Assembly (NCBI RefSeq): GCF_014638005.1
Contig: NZ_BMFG01000001.1
Coordinates: 450,421 to 514,420, forward strand
Reading direction: 5' to 3'
Length of the DNA stretch: 64,000 nucleotides
DNA from: Flavobacterium orientale
Lineage (GTDB): Bacteria > Bacteroidota > Bacteroidia > Flavobacteriales > Flavobacteriaceae
How positions within the stretch are numbered: the stretch's first letter is position 1; each line of letters starts with the position of its first letter. This document shows positions 17,486 to 25,931 of the stretch, piece after piece. A program made the translations under genes and the position numbers. The notes below the pieces were generated by a model that ran no database searches, was not told where the DNA came from, and worked only from the letters and a program-made list of their open reading frames with translations.

Positions 17486-18604
17486 ATGATACGACCACTT
17501 ATTTTACTGCTACTTTTTACACTTTTCAGTTGTAAAGCTCAAGAAAAAGCAAATGATGTTGTTCTGCAACCCGAAGAAATAAATTATACTTTTGAAACAA
17601 TAGCAACCGATATTTCCATTCCTTGGGGAATGACCTGGTTACCTGACGGATCGATGTTGGTGACTGAAAAATCAGGAGCAATTTATCACATCAAAGACAA
17701 AACAAAAACAGAAATTTCAAATGTACCAACAGTGGTTGCAAGAGGTCAAGGCGGATTGTTAGATATCACCGTTCATCCCAATTATGATAAAAACGGATGG
17801 ATTTATATCACTTACTCTTCGGAAGAAGGTGAAGAAAAAGGAGCACACACTCAACTTGTTCGTGCCAAACTAGAAGGGCAAAGCTTAACTCAAATTCAAA
17901 CACTTTACAAAGCAACACCAAATACAACTAGAGGTCATCATTTTGGTTCAAGAATCACTTTTGACAATGAAGGTTATCTTTATTTCACAATTGGAGATCG
18001 CGGTAATCATCCGGAAAATCCACAAGATATTACTCGCGATGCCGGGAAAGTGTATCGTTTGCATGATGATGGCAGAATTCCGGCAGACAATCCGTTTGTT
18101 GGACAAAAAGGGGCAAAAGAAGCTGTTTTTTCTTATGGTCACAGAAATCCACAAGGTATGACAAAGCATCCCGTTACCGGAAAAATTTGGACACATGAAC
18201 ACGGACCAAGAGGAGGCGATGAAATCAATATTATAAAAAAAGCGGCAAATTATGGTTGGCCGGTTATCACTTACGGAATTGATTATAACGGTTCAATTAT
18301 TTCCAATCTAACTGAAAAAGAAGGAATGGAACAACCAATTTATTATTGGATTCCTTCTATTGCTCCGAGCGGTATGACATTTGTTACAGGTGATATTTAT
18401 CCAAATTGGAAAGGACACTTATTAGTGGGTTCTTTAGTTTTTCAATATTTGGAATTGGTTAAATTAGATGGCGAAAAGGTGATTGGACGTCAAAAAATAG
18501 GAACTGATATTGGCAGATTGCGTGATGTAAAACAAGGTCCGGATGGTTACATTTATATGGCTGTGGAAGGAAAAGGAATTATCAAAATTGTACCAAAAAA
18601 ATAA
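17486..18604 (+). CDS. Asd/YliI-like PQQ-dependent aldose sugar dehydrogenase, lipoprotein
   Basis: 372-aa exported quinoprotein of the glucose/sorbosone dehydrogenase family (six-bladed propeller). It aligns by eye along its whole length with soluble aldose sugar dehydrogenase YliI/Asd of E. coli: GQGGLLD, HHFGSR (151-156), GEIPDDNPF-like GRIPADNPF, YGHRNPQGM, HGPRGGDEIN (239-248) and NYGWP. These enzymes oxidise aldoses in the periplasm using PQQ and calcium. The ATG at 17486 gives a lipoprotein signal, MIRPLILLLLFTLFSC; the longer reading from a TTG at 17453 spoils it. Its stop overlaps the start of a cytochrome c gene by one base, which supplies a likely electron acceptor. Confidence 0.9.
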   Translation: MIRPLILLLLFTLFSCKAQEKANDVVLQPEEINYTFETIATDISIPWGMTWLPDGSMLVTEKSGAIYHIKDKTKTEISNVPTVVARGQGGLLDITVHPNYDKNGWIYITYSSEEGEEKGAHTQLVRAKLEGQSLTQIQTLYKATPNTTRGHHFGSRITFDNEGYLYFTIGDRGNHPENPQDITRDAGKVYRLHDDGRIPADNPFVGQKGAKEAVFSYGHRNPQGMTKHPVTGKIWTHEHGPRGGDEINIIKKAANYGWPVITYGIDYNGSIISNLTEKEGMEQPIYYWIPSIAPSGMTFVTGDIYPNWKGHLLVGSLVFQYLELVKLDGEKVIGRQKIGTDIGRLRDVKQGPDGYIYMAVEGKGIIKIVPKK

Positions 18605-19026
18605 TGAAAGGATTTTATATAGTAATTGTAACCATTGGAATTTTGATTTTTGGAGATGAAAATTCATCGTATCAACCATTAAATCAATCAAATAATGAGT
18701 TGACAAAAAGCATTCAACGCGGTAACGAAGTTTATGCCGATTTTTGCATTCAATGCCATCTTGGTAATGGGAAAGGCAGCGAAACGGTTCCGCCTTTAGC
18801 AGCTTCAGATTGGTTGTTGAATAAGCGTAAAGAAAGTATTCACGCGGTAAAATACGGTCAATCAGGTCCTATAAAAGTAAACGGAAAAAATTATAACGGC
18901 ATGATGTCACCCATGGGTTTGACCGATGAGGAAGTGGCAGATGTGATGAATTATATCATGAATTCGTGGGGGAATAAACAAACCAAAATGGTAACAGTTT
19001 CAGAAGTTCAAGCGGTTAAAAAGTAA
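18604..19026 (+). CDS. exported monohaem cytochrome c
   Basis: 140-aa protein with an N-terminal hydrophobic export segment (about residues 3-17) and one haem-binding site CIQCH at 48-52. The methionine ligand is probably in MMSPMGLTDEEVADVMNYI, the usual layout of class I cytochromes c. It overlaps the stop codon of the PQQ-dependent dehydrogenase by one base, so the two are translationally coupled and it is the natural electron acceptor for that enzyme. Its stop codon directly abuts the stop of the convergent TonB-dependent receptor gene, with no spacer at all. Confidence 0.92.
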   Translation: MKGFYIVIVTIGILIFGDENSSYQPLNQSNNELTKSIQRGNEVYADFCIQCHLGNGKGSETVPPLAASDWLLNKRKESIHAVKYGQSGPIKVNGKNYNGMMSPMGLTDEEVADVMNYIMNSWGNKQTKMVTVSEVQAVKK

Positions 19027-21111
19027 TTATTGAAACTGATACGTTAGATTTATTCCGCCATAATAATTTCTCGGATTTCCCGGATAAAAATACCTTGGAA
19101 GTGCATTTCCAAAACCAACAGCATTTGGTAAAATGCTAGCGGCATATTTTTCATTCAAACTATTTTGAACTCCAAAGAAAGTTTCCATTTTTAAATTTTT
19201 CACAACCTCAAAAGAATAATTCGTTTTACAATCTAAAATTTTATATCGTTCTGTAGCGATTGAATTTTCATCGTTTAGATAAATTCCTCCAACGCTTCTA
19301 AAACTTGAAGTAAAACTAAATCCGGTTGCTGTAGTAAAATCCAGTCCGACATTCCATTGAAAATTTGCAACTCCGGGTAAGTAGTTATTTGAAAAATCAT
19401 TGTCATTATCTATAAAATCAATAAATTTAAAATGATTGATTGTTCCTGAAAAAGAAGTGTTTATCTGAGCTTTATCTGATGATAACAATCGATATTTAAT
19501 CAAATATTCAATCCCCTGATGTTTGCTTTTTCCTGCATTGATTCCAACATACTGATCTTCTGCAATTCGCTGTGCCACTAATAGATTTTTGATAGAAGTA
19601 GTATAAATAGCTATTTCTGTATATAATTTATTTTGCAAAAAATTTCCTTTAAAACCAATTTCATAGTTAATTCCAATTTCAGGCAAGAGTGACGTATTTA
19701 TTTCTCCCTCAGGAGTTAATGTCTCGGCAACCGAAGCAAGTGAAAACCCTTTGCTAATGGAAGCATATATATTTTGTCCTTTTTTTAATTGATAAGATGT
19801 TCCAATTCTCGGAGACCATGTGGTTGGAAAATTATAGATTTCACGTTCCATTTCTTGCTGATTGAATGAATCTTTTTGTGAATAATTAGTACTATTGAAT
19901 GCGATTCCTGATTCCAATTGCAGTTTTTCTGAGAGTTGCATTTCCATTTGAAAGAAAACATCAGCATAATTTCTTTTTTGAGAAATGCCACTAAATTTTT
20001 CTCCTAGAATGCTTCCTTGTCCCGGCTGCGATTGGTATAGGTTTTCAAATAATGAAAAGGAATAATTTTCTATCATAAATTCACTTCCAAGACTAAACTT
20101 TGTTGGAAATTGTAATAATTGTGTAGTAAAATTTAATTTTGATCGAATTCCGAAATTAGTGTTTTTATCCTTTAAAATATCAAACGGACGAGGTTCAAAA
20201 GCATCTTTTAAAGTTGAAAAAACACTTGTGTTCCATGTCCATTTTTTCGAAAAATCATGTTGGTATCCCAAACCTAAAAGTAATTTATCATACGATTCAA
20301 AACCTTGTGCTGCTTTCCAGTTGGATGCTGCAACTTCAGGATTGTTTTCAAAATCGGTTTCATTAATTGAACTCGGAATATAAGCTTTTAATTTTGTGGC
20401 AATTCCGATAAAATTCATAGTACCTTTTTGTGAAATTTGATATGTTCCAAATAGGTTTAAAGATTGACGGTCATAGTTACTGTTTTCTCTAAAACCGTCA
20501 CTTTTTAGATGGGTATAATTGGTATATAAATTTAATTTCGAATCATTTATTCCGCCGGAAATTGTTTGTTTTTGCATACCAAAACTTCCAATTGTTGAGG
20601 TGATTTTTGCAAAAGACACAGCAGGAGTTTGTTTACCAAAAAGACTAATCACGCCGCCTAAACCGGCTCCAAAACTTGTAGAATTTGGACCTTTACTGAT
20701 TTCAATTCGTTGCATTGTTTCTAATTCGATATCTTCAATGACCGATTCTCCTTCTGCAGATGTTAGCGGAATTTCTTCAAAGTATGCCTTAATTCTATTG
20801 GTGCTAAATTGCGATCGAGCTCCAATTCCTCTTATTGTTATTCTGTTGGTATTCAACGCTCCTTGTTGCATGTAAATTCCCGGAATACTATTCAAAATTG
20901 GGGTTAAAATCACACCATCATTTTGATTGATGTCTTTTTGGGTTAAAACCGAAACTGAATGGGCTGTTTTTTGAACAGAATTTTTTATTGGTGAAGCCAA
21001 AAGAATCACTTCAGAAAGAGCCGTTGTATCTTTTGAAATTTGTGCTTTTGATGAAAATGAAGCCAAAAGGATTAGAAGAATAGGTAAAAAAGGGAAAACA
21101 GTTTTTTTCAA
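19027..21111 (-). CDS. TonB-dependent receptor, PqqU/YncD-like plug
   Basis: 694-aa outer-membrane active transporter. Signal peptide MKKTVFPFLPILLILLASF-SSKAQ, plug domain about 40-160 (RGIGARS at 94-100, then IPLTSAEGES, RIEISKGPNS and GLGGVISL), barrel with C-terminal GGINLTYQF. No CarboxypepD-like N-terminal domain and no SusD neighbour, so it is not a SusCD glycan system. The plug order RGxGxRS...IPxTxxxGxS...GPxS resembles E. coli YncD, the PQQ importer PqqU. It converges on the PQQ-dependent dehydrogenase-cytochrome pair. Siderophore or other cargo remains possible. The start codon is TTG, the only one that yields the full signal peptide. A near-consensus -7 box TACTTTTA lies about 30 bp upstream. 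Confidence 0.88.
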   Translation of the reverse strand: MKKTVFPFLPILLILLASFSSKAQISKDTTALSEVILLASPIKNSVQKTAHSVSVLTQKDINQNDGVILTPILNSIPGIYMQQGALNTNRITIRGIGARSQFSTNRIKAYFEEIPLTSAEGESVIEDIELETMQRIEISKGPNSTSFGAGLGGVISLFGKQTPAVSFAKITSTIGSFGMQKQTISGGINDSKLNLYTNYTHLKSDGFRENSNYDRQSLNLFGTYQISQKGTMNFIGIATKLKAYIPSSINETDFENNPEVAASNWKAAQGFESYDKLLLGLGYQHDFSKKWTWNTSVFSTLKDAFEPRPFDILKDKNTNFGIRSKLNFTTQLLQFPTKFSLGSEFMIENYSFSLFENLYQSQPGQGSILGEKFSGISQKRNYADVFFQMEMQLSEKLQLESGIAFNSTNYSQKDSFNQQEMEREIYNFPTTWSPRIGTSYQLKKGQNIYASISKGFSLASVAETLTPEGEINTSLLPEIGINYEIGFKGNFLQNKLYTEIAIYTTSIKNLLVAQRIAEDQYVGINAGKSKHQGIEYLIKYRLLSSDKAQINTSFSGTINHFKFIDFIDNDNDFSNNYLPGVANFQWNVGLDFTTATGFSFTSSFRSVGGIYLNDENSIATERYKILDCKTNYSFEVVKNLKMETFFGVQNSLNEKYAASILPNAVGFGNALPRYFYPGNPRNYYGGINLTYQFQ

Positions 21112-21216
21112 AAAAATAGTGTTATTATATTAGTCAGTTAAAAGTAACCTTTTTTTGATGCTTTTTAAATTATGTTTTCTTAATTTTTTCTTTTAAGTAT
21201 ATCTTTTCAAATTACG

Positions 21217-21224
21217 TACTTTTG
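21217..21224 (+). promoter_or_regulatory. -7 box TACTTTTG of the MATE gene
   Basis: Matches TAnnTTTG and lies 18 bp before the ATG at 21243, giving a short leader. It overlaps the alternative TTG start at 21222, which argues for the ATG. Confidence 0.45.
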
Positions 21225-21242
21225 CCCTCGAAAATAAAAGAA

Positions 21243-22619
21243 ATGAATTTCAGCACCTACACCAAAGAGTTTAATTATAACCTTAGACTGGCTTATCCCA
21301 TCATTATTGGAATGTTGGGCCATACAGTTGTTGGTATTGTAGATAACGCCATGGTGGGACAATTAGGGCCAAAAGAATTAGCGGCTGTTTCATTAGGTAA
21401 CAGTTTTGTTTTTATTGCAATGTCACTCGGAATTGGTTTTTCTACGGCCATAACTCCAATTGTTGCCGAAGCTGATGGTGAAAACTCCATAGAAAAGGGG
21501 AAGAGTGCTTTTCACAACGGTTTGTTTTTGTGTACATTATTAGGCGTTATTTTGTTTTTACTTATCTTTTTCTCTAAACCTATTATTAGTTTTATGGGAC
21601 AGCCGGAAGAAGTGGTAAACTTAGCAAAACCCTATTTAGATATTGTTGCTTTTTCACTAATTCCGTTGATTATGTTTCAGGCTTACAAACAATTTGCCGA
21701 TGGAAAAAGTGAAACAAAATATTCGATGTGGGCCACAATTTTAGGCAATATCGTCAATGTTGTAATTAATTATTTTTTAATCTTCGGAATTTGGATTTTC
21801 CCTGAACTGGGAATTGTTGGTGCCGCTATCGGAACAATTACTTCGCGAATTGTAATGCTTGGATTTATGCATTATATGATGATAAAGAAGCCAAAATTCC
21901 ATCCTTATTTTGAAAAATTTAGTTGGGATGAAATCTCTAAATCGATGATAAAAAAAATCATCAATCTGGGAACACCTTCTGCTTTACAAATGTTTTTTGA
22001 AGTGGCTTTGTTTACAGGTGCCATTTGGTTGTGTGGTATTATCGGAACAACAAGTCAAGCGGCCAATCAAATTGCATTGAGTTTGGCTTCTTTGACATTT
22101 ATGTTTGCCATGGGATTAAGTGTTGCAGCTATGATTCGAGTTGGTAATCAAAAAGGGTTACAAGATTATAAAAAACTACGAATTGTTGCCGTTTCCATCT
22201 TTTTATTGGCAATGCTTTTAGAAGTTTTATTTGCTTTGATATTTGTGGTTTTTCACAAGTTATTGCCTTTGCCTTTCTTAGATTTAGATCAAGCCATATA
22301 TTTGAAAGATAACCTTGAAGTGGTAGCAATTGCTTCCAATTTATTGTTAGTTGCTGCATTGTTCCAAATTTCAGATGGTTTGCAAGTAGTTGTTTTGGGA
22401 GCTTTGCGTGGATTACAAGATGTAAAGATTCCAATGTATATCACTTTTGTAGCTTATTGGATTATTGGTTTTCCGATTTCAATTTATCTCGGACTTTACA
22501 CTGAATTAAAAGCTGTTGGAGTTTGGTTAGGTTTATTGGCCGGGTTAACCGCTGCCGCATTGTTTTTATTTTATCGATTTAATACTATTACAAAAAAACT
22601 CATTCAACAAAATAACTAA
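21243..22619 (+). CDS. MATE family efflux transporter (NorM-like)
   Basis: 458-aa inner-membrane cation-drug antiporter with 12 predicted helices in two similar halves. Motifs: LRLAYPIIIGMLGHTVVGIVDNAMVGQLGPKELAAVSLGNS in the first half, and in the second GTTSQAANQIALSLASLTFMFAMGLSVAAMIRVGNQKG, which is diagnostic of NorM-type MATE proteins. The ATG at 21243 (MNFSTYTKEF) is preferred over an upstream TTG that overlaps the -7 box. The next gene follows after 2 bp, so both are one transcript. Confidence 0.93.
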   Translation: MNFSTYTKEFNYNLRLAYPIIIGMLGHTVVGIVDNAMVGQLGPKELAAVSLGNSFVFIAMSLGIGFSTAITPIVAEADGENSIEKGKSAFHNGLFLCTLLGVILFLLIFFSKPIISFMGQPEEVVNLAKPYLDIVAFSLIPLIMFQAYKQFADGKSETKYSMWATILGNIVNVVINYFLIFGIWIFPELGIVGAAIGTITSRIVMLGFMHYMMIKKPKFHPYFEKFSWDEISKSMIKKIINLGTPSALQMFFEVALFTGAIWLCGIIGTTSQAANQIALSLASLTFMFAMGLSVAAMIRVGNQKGLQDYKKLRIVAVSIFLLAMLLEVLFALIFVVFHKLLPLPFLDLDQAIYLKDNLEVVAIASNLLLVAALFQISDGLQVVVLGALRGLQDVKIPMYITFVAYWIIGFPISIYLGLYTELKAVGVWLGLLAGLTAAALFLFYRFNTITKKLIQQNN

Positions 22620-22621
22620 TT

Positions 22622-23053
22622 ATGGAACTAAAACCTAAATTCGGATTTGAGCAACTTCTTTTTGGTATGAAGCAAAAAGATGTAGAAAAAGTGTATGGAA
22701 AACCGGATGTAGTTTTTAAAGATGAAGATGGCAATCAAATTGCTTTGTATTTTAAATTAAAAGCACGTTTGACATTTTATGAAGATGAAGATTTCAAATT
22801 AGGTTATTGCATAATTTCTAATCAGAATCTAACCTTATTTGACGAAAAAATTATTGGGAGACCAACTTCCGAGGTGATTTCATTTTTAACTTCAAAAGGG
22901 TTTAAAACATTTGAACAAGAAACTTTTGATAGTGTAACCAACTATTTTAATGAAGATAACTGGTTAATTATTCAATCAGAATTTGACGAAGTAATAAAAG
23001 TTGAAATGGGAGCAATTGTAAAAAATCAAGACGAATTCGACTGGAAATTTTAA
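22622..23053 (+). CDS. conserved-looking hypothetical protein
   Basis: 143-aa soluble, acidic protein without signal peptide. I do not recognise the family. The N-terminal segment GFEQLLFGMKQKDVEKVYGKPDVV has the pattern of BamE/SmpA-like domains (GMxxxDVxxxxGxPD), which occurs in many small proteins, so this is only a fold hint. The rest alternates strands and helices (YCIISNQNLTLF, WLIIQSEFDEVIKVEMGA). It starts 2 bp after the MATE stop and ends at a strong terminator, so it is probably co-expressed with the transporter. Confidence 0.7.
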   Translation: MELKPKFGFEQLLFGMKQKDVEKVYGKPDVVFKDEDGNQIALYFKLKARLTFYEDEDFKLGYCIISNQNLTLFDEKIIGRPTSEVISFLTSKGFKTFEQETFDSVTNYFNEDNWLIIQSEFDEVIKVEMGAIVKNQDEFDWKF

Positions 23054-23060
23054 ATAAAAA

Positions 23061-23092
23061 AAACCGAAGCTATTCAAACTTCGGTTTTTTTA
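23061..23092 (+). terminator. rho-independent terminator after the MATE operon
   Basis: Perfect 9-bp stem AAACCGAAG with complement CTTCGGTTT, 9-nt loop, then a T tract. It also faces the convergent PPIase gene ending at 23109. Confidence 0.85.
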
Positions 23093-23108
23093 TGAATTGT
23101 ATTTGTTT

Positions 23109-24233
23109 TTAATCAGGTTGCGTTTCCAGCAATTCTAATTCAAAAATTAAATTGGCATCAGGAGGAATTACACCACCAAAACCTGAAGGACCATAACCTA
23201 AATTTGATGGAATAAAAATCAAATATTTATCACCAATATTCATCATATTTAAAGCTTCTAAAAACCCTGCAATTAAGCCACCTTTGCTTCCATATTGAAA
23301 AGGGAATGGTCTGTAGCCTTTAGCATTTGATTTTTGTTGATTGAATTTTCCAAATGTTTTGCTCACCTCTTCGTAGCTACTGTCAAATAACTCAGCATCT
23401 TCAAAAAACCCTGCATAATGAACATATACTTTTGTACCATCTTCCGGTTTAACACCGCTTCCTTTAGTAATGATTTTATATTGCAATCCACTTGGAGTAG
23501 TTACTGCGTCTTTCTTGCTATTAGCAAAATAAGCCAATTTAGCATCCATGTCTTTTTTGAAAGGAGCAAGGGCAATTTTTTTCTTTTCGGCATCTAACGC
23601 CGCTTTTTTTGCTTTAAATTCTGCAAAATAAGTGTCTCGAGAAGCGAATATCTTTGGAGCATCAAATTTCTTTGCTTTACTTCCTTTTCGAATGATAGTT
23701 ATTGTTTCTATTACATCATCTTTCAAAGTGGCATTAACAACATCTTGGCCTTTTATTACCTTGCCAAATACAGTATGCTTACCATCTAAATGTGGTGTTG
23801 GAATATGAGTGATAAAAAATTGCGATCCGTTAGTTGCAGGACCTGAATTTGCCATTGATAAAATTCCGGGAACATCATGTTTTAAGTCGGTTATTTCATC
23901 TTCAAATTTATATCCCGGTCCACCCGAACCTGTTCCGGTTGGGTCGCCACCTTGGATCATAAAATCATTGGCATCACCATTTGTTTTAGAAATTACGCGG
24001 TGGAATTTTAACCCATCAAAATAAGGTTTTTTCTTAAATTTCTCCTCAACTTGTGGGTTTGTTCCTTCTGCAAGTGAAATAAAATTGGCTACCGTTACCG
24101 GAGTTTTTTCATATTCCAATTGAATTAAAATAACACCTCTTTTTGTTTTTATTTCTGCAAAAATACCTTCTTCATTTTGAGCAAATAAACTCAAGGTAAG
24201 AAATAGTGAAACTACTAAGACTATTTTTTTCAT
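23109..24233 (-). CDS. exported cyclophilin-FKBP fusion peptidyl-prolyl isomerase
   Basis: 374-aa periplasmic or surface protein: signal peptide (MKKIVLVVSLFLTLSLFAQ), cyclophilin domain at about 25-190 ([39 protein letters not shown]), charged linker, then an FKBP domain at about 245-372 (GTKVYVHYAGFFEDAELFDSS, GLIAGFLEALNMMNIGDKYLIFIPSNLGYG). Two unrelated prolyl isomerase folds in one chain suggest a dedicated folding factor for exported proteins. It is the last gene of nrnA-gldI-PPIase-PPIase and a close paralogue of the upstream gene, 15 bp away. Some of the catalytic cyclophilin residues (FHR, Q, F) are present. Confidence 0.92.
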   Translation of the reverse strand: MKKIVLVVSLFLTLSLFAQNEEGIFAEIKTKRGVILIQLEYEKTPVTVANFISLAEGTNPQVEEKFKKKPYFDGLKFHRVISKTNGDANDFMIQGGDPTGTGSGGPGYKFEDEITDLKHDVPGILSMANSGPATNGSQFFITHIPTPHLDGKHTVFGKVIKGQDVVNATLKDDVIETITIIRKGSKAKKFDAPKIFASRDTYFAEFKAKKAALDAEKKKIALAPFKKDMDAKLAYFANSKKDAVTTPSGLQYKIITKGSGVKPEDGTKVYVHYAGFFEDAELFDSSYEEVSKTFGKFNQQKSNAKGYRPFPFQYGSKGGLIAGFLEALNMMNIGDKYLIFIPSNLGYGPSGFGGVIPPDANLIFELELLETQPD

Positions 24234-24248
24234 AACTATAAAATTAAA

Positions 24249-25370
24249 TTATTGTGGTGCTTTTTCAAGCATTTCAATTTCAAAAATCAGGTTTGAATTT
24301 GATGGGATTGCTTCGCCCATTCCGGCTTCACCATAACCTAAATAAGATGGAATAAATAAGATAGCTTTATCATTAAGATTCATTTTTTCAGCACCTTCCA
24401 AGAATCCGGGAATCAATCCGGTTTTTTGTCCATATTCAAACGGGAAAGGTTGATAGCCATTCATATCAGCTTGACGTTGGTCAAACTTCCCGAAGGCTTT
24501 AGCTACTTCAGCAATACTGGTTTGAACCAATTCACCATTTTCTAAAAATAAAGTATAATTAAAAAATACGGTAGAACCAATAGTAGGTTTTTTTGAACTT
24601 CCTTTTTCAGTTATTTTATAAACTAATCCGGATTGTGTTTTGGATGCCGTCTTTTTTGTTTCTTCAAAGAATTTCAATTTGGCATCGATTGTTTCTTTGA
24701 ATTCGGCTAAAAAAGCTTCTTTTTTGATTCGTTCTTCTTCAGCTAGTTTGCTTTGAAGTTCTGCCTCATTTTTAAAATCTTCTGTAAAAATTTTAACGGC
24801 ATCAAACTTTTTAGCCACTTCACCATTTCTAATAATTGTCACCGTTTCAATGGTATCTCCTTGAACAATGCTGTTAACCACTTCCATTCCTTCAATAACA
24901 TGACCAAAAACGGTATGCTTTCCATCTAAATGTGGCGTTGCAATGTGTGTGATAAAAAATTGCGAACCGTTAGTTGCAGGACCTGAATTCGCCATCGATA
25001 AAATTCCGCCTTTATCATGCAATAAGTCGGTTATTTCATCTTTAAATTTATAACCGGGGCCACCTGAGCCGTTTCCTTCAGGGTCGCCACCTTGAATCAT
25101 AAAACTTGGGATTACTCTATGAAAAGTTAAACCGTTATAAAATGGTTTTCCTTTTTTTGCTTCGTCAGTAACCATGGTGTTTTTACCTTCGGCTAAAGTT
25201 ATAAAATTGGCAACCGTTACAGGTGCTTTTTCATGTTCTAATTGAAGAATGATACTTCCTTTATTTGTTTTAATTTCTGCAAACAAACCATCTCCTAATT
25301 GATCATATTTAGAAGAACAAGAAACCAGTAGCGTGGAAATTAACAATCCACAGATTAATTTTAAATTCAT
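24249..25370 (-). CDS. lipoprotein cyclophilin-FKBP fusion peptidyl-prolyl isomerase
   Basis: 373 aa with the same two-domain layout as the next gene downstream, but with a lipoprotein signal ([18 protein letters not shown], lipid-bearing Cys18), so it should be membrane-anchored. Cyclophilin domain about 28-190 ([30 protein letters not shown]), linker rich in Glu/Lys, FKBP domain about 250-371 ([51 protein letters not shown]). The cyclophilin parts of the two genes are very similar even at DNA level (e.g. 23805-23870 against 24945-25010), a sign of tandem duplication or gene conversion. Lies 15 bp after gldI. Confidence 0.92.
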   Translation of the reverse strand: MNLKLICGLLISTLLVSCSSKYDQLGDGLFAEIKTNKGSIILQLEHEKAPVTVANFITLAEGKNTMVTDEAKKGKPFYNGLTFHRVIPSFMIQGGDPEGNGSGGPGYKFKDEITDLLHDKGGILSMANSGPATNGSQFFITHIATPHLDGKHTVFGHVIEGMEVVNSIVQGDTIETVTIIRNGEVAKKFDAVKIFTEDFKNEAELQSKLAEEERIKKEAFLAEFKETIDAKLKFFEETKKTASKTQSGLVYKITEKGSSKKPTIGSTVFFNYTLFLENGELVQTSIAEVAKAFGKFDQRQADMNGYQPFPFEYGQKTGLIPGFLEGAEKMNLNDKAILFIPSYLGYGEAGMGEAIPSNSNLIFEIEMLEKAPQ

Positions 25371-25385
25371 CGTTTTTAGTTATAG

Positions 25386-25931
25386 TTATTCATTTTTTTT
25401 AAAATCTTTCAACAAAACTGTGCATCGCAAAGGAACATTTGGTCCTATTCGATTTTTATCACCTAAATAGCCGTAAGCTATGTGAGAAGGAAATAAAAAG
25501 GTAACTTTTTCATTTTTACGCATTAATTTTATGCCATATCTAAGTCCCATCATGATATCTTGTTCGTCAACAAAATAGGTTTGAGGTCTAAGTTCCAATT
25601 CGGTATAAATTACATTGTTGTATAAATCGTTAATTTCATAATCAAAATAAGCAACATCTCCTTTTTTTGGAGTCAATGTGTCTTTTTCGTTTCTCGTTTC
25701 ATAAAAATACCAAAATCCTTTTGTGGAACTGTAGTATTTAATTTCTGGAGTACTTTTTATGATAGAATCAATAATTTTCTCTTCATTTCCAACTAACTTT
25801 TTGTTTCGTTGAACCGATTCTTTTATAAAAGTTCCACCCGATCTCGAAACAGGTCGTCGAGCTTCATTTTCTTTACAGCCTATTACTAAAAGTGTGCCAA
25901 CAACAAATAAAATGGAAAATGTTTTTCGCAT
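25386..25931 (-). CDS. gldI: gliding motility lipoprotein GldI (FKBP-type PPIase)
   Basis: 181-aa lipoprotein with signal MRKTFSILFVVGTLLVIGC (Cys19) and an FKBP-type domain in the C-terminal two thirds (GDVAYFDYEINDLYNNVIYTE, GLRYGIKLMRKNEKVTFLFPSHIAYGYLGD, PLRCTVLLKDF). Its layout and position match GldI, the FKBP-like lipoprotein needed for gliding and chitin use in Flavobacterium johnsoniae, where gliding depends on the type IX secretion system. The start overlaps the stop of nrnA by one base. A generic FKBP lipoprotein is the alternative reading. Confidence 0.85.
   Translation of the reverse strand: MRKTFSILFVVGTLLVIGCKENEARRPVSRSGGTFIKESVQRNKKLVGNEEKIIDSIIKSTPEIKYYSSTKGFWYFYETRNEKDTLTPKKGDVAYFDYEINDLYNNVIYTELELRPQTYFVDEQDIMMGLRYGIKLMRKNEKVTFLFPSHIAYGYLGDKNRIGPNVPLRCTVLLKDFKKNE

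Noticed and set aside
19027..21111. SusCD-type glycan utilisation system
   Set aside because: The receptor has no SusC-specific N-terminal domain and no SusD gene is adjacent.
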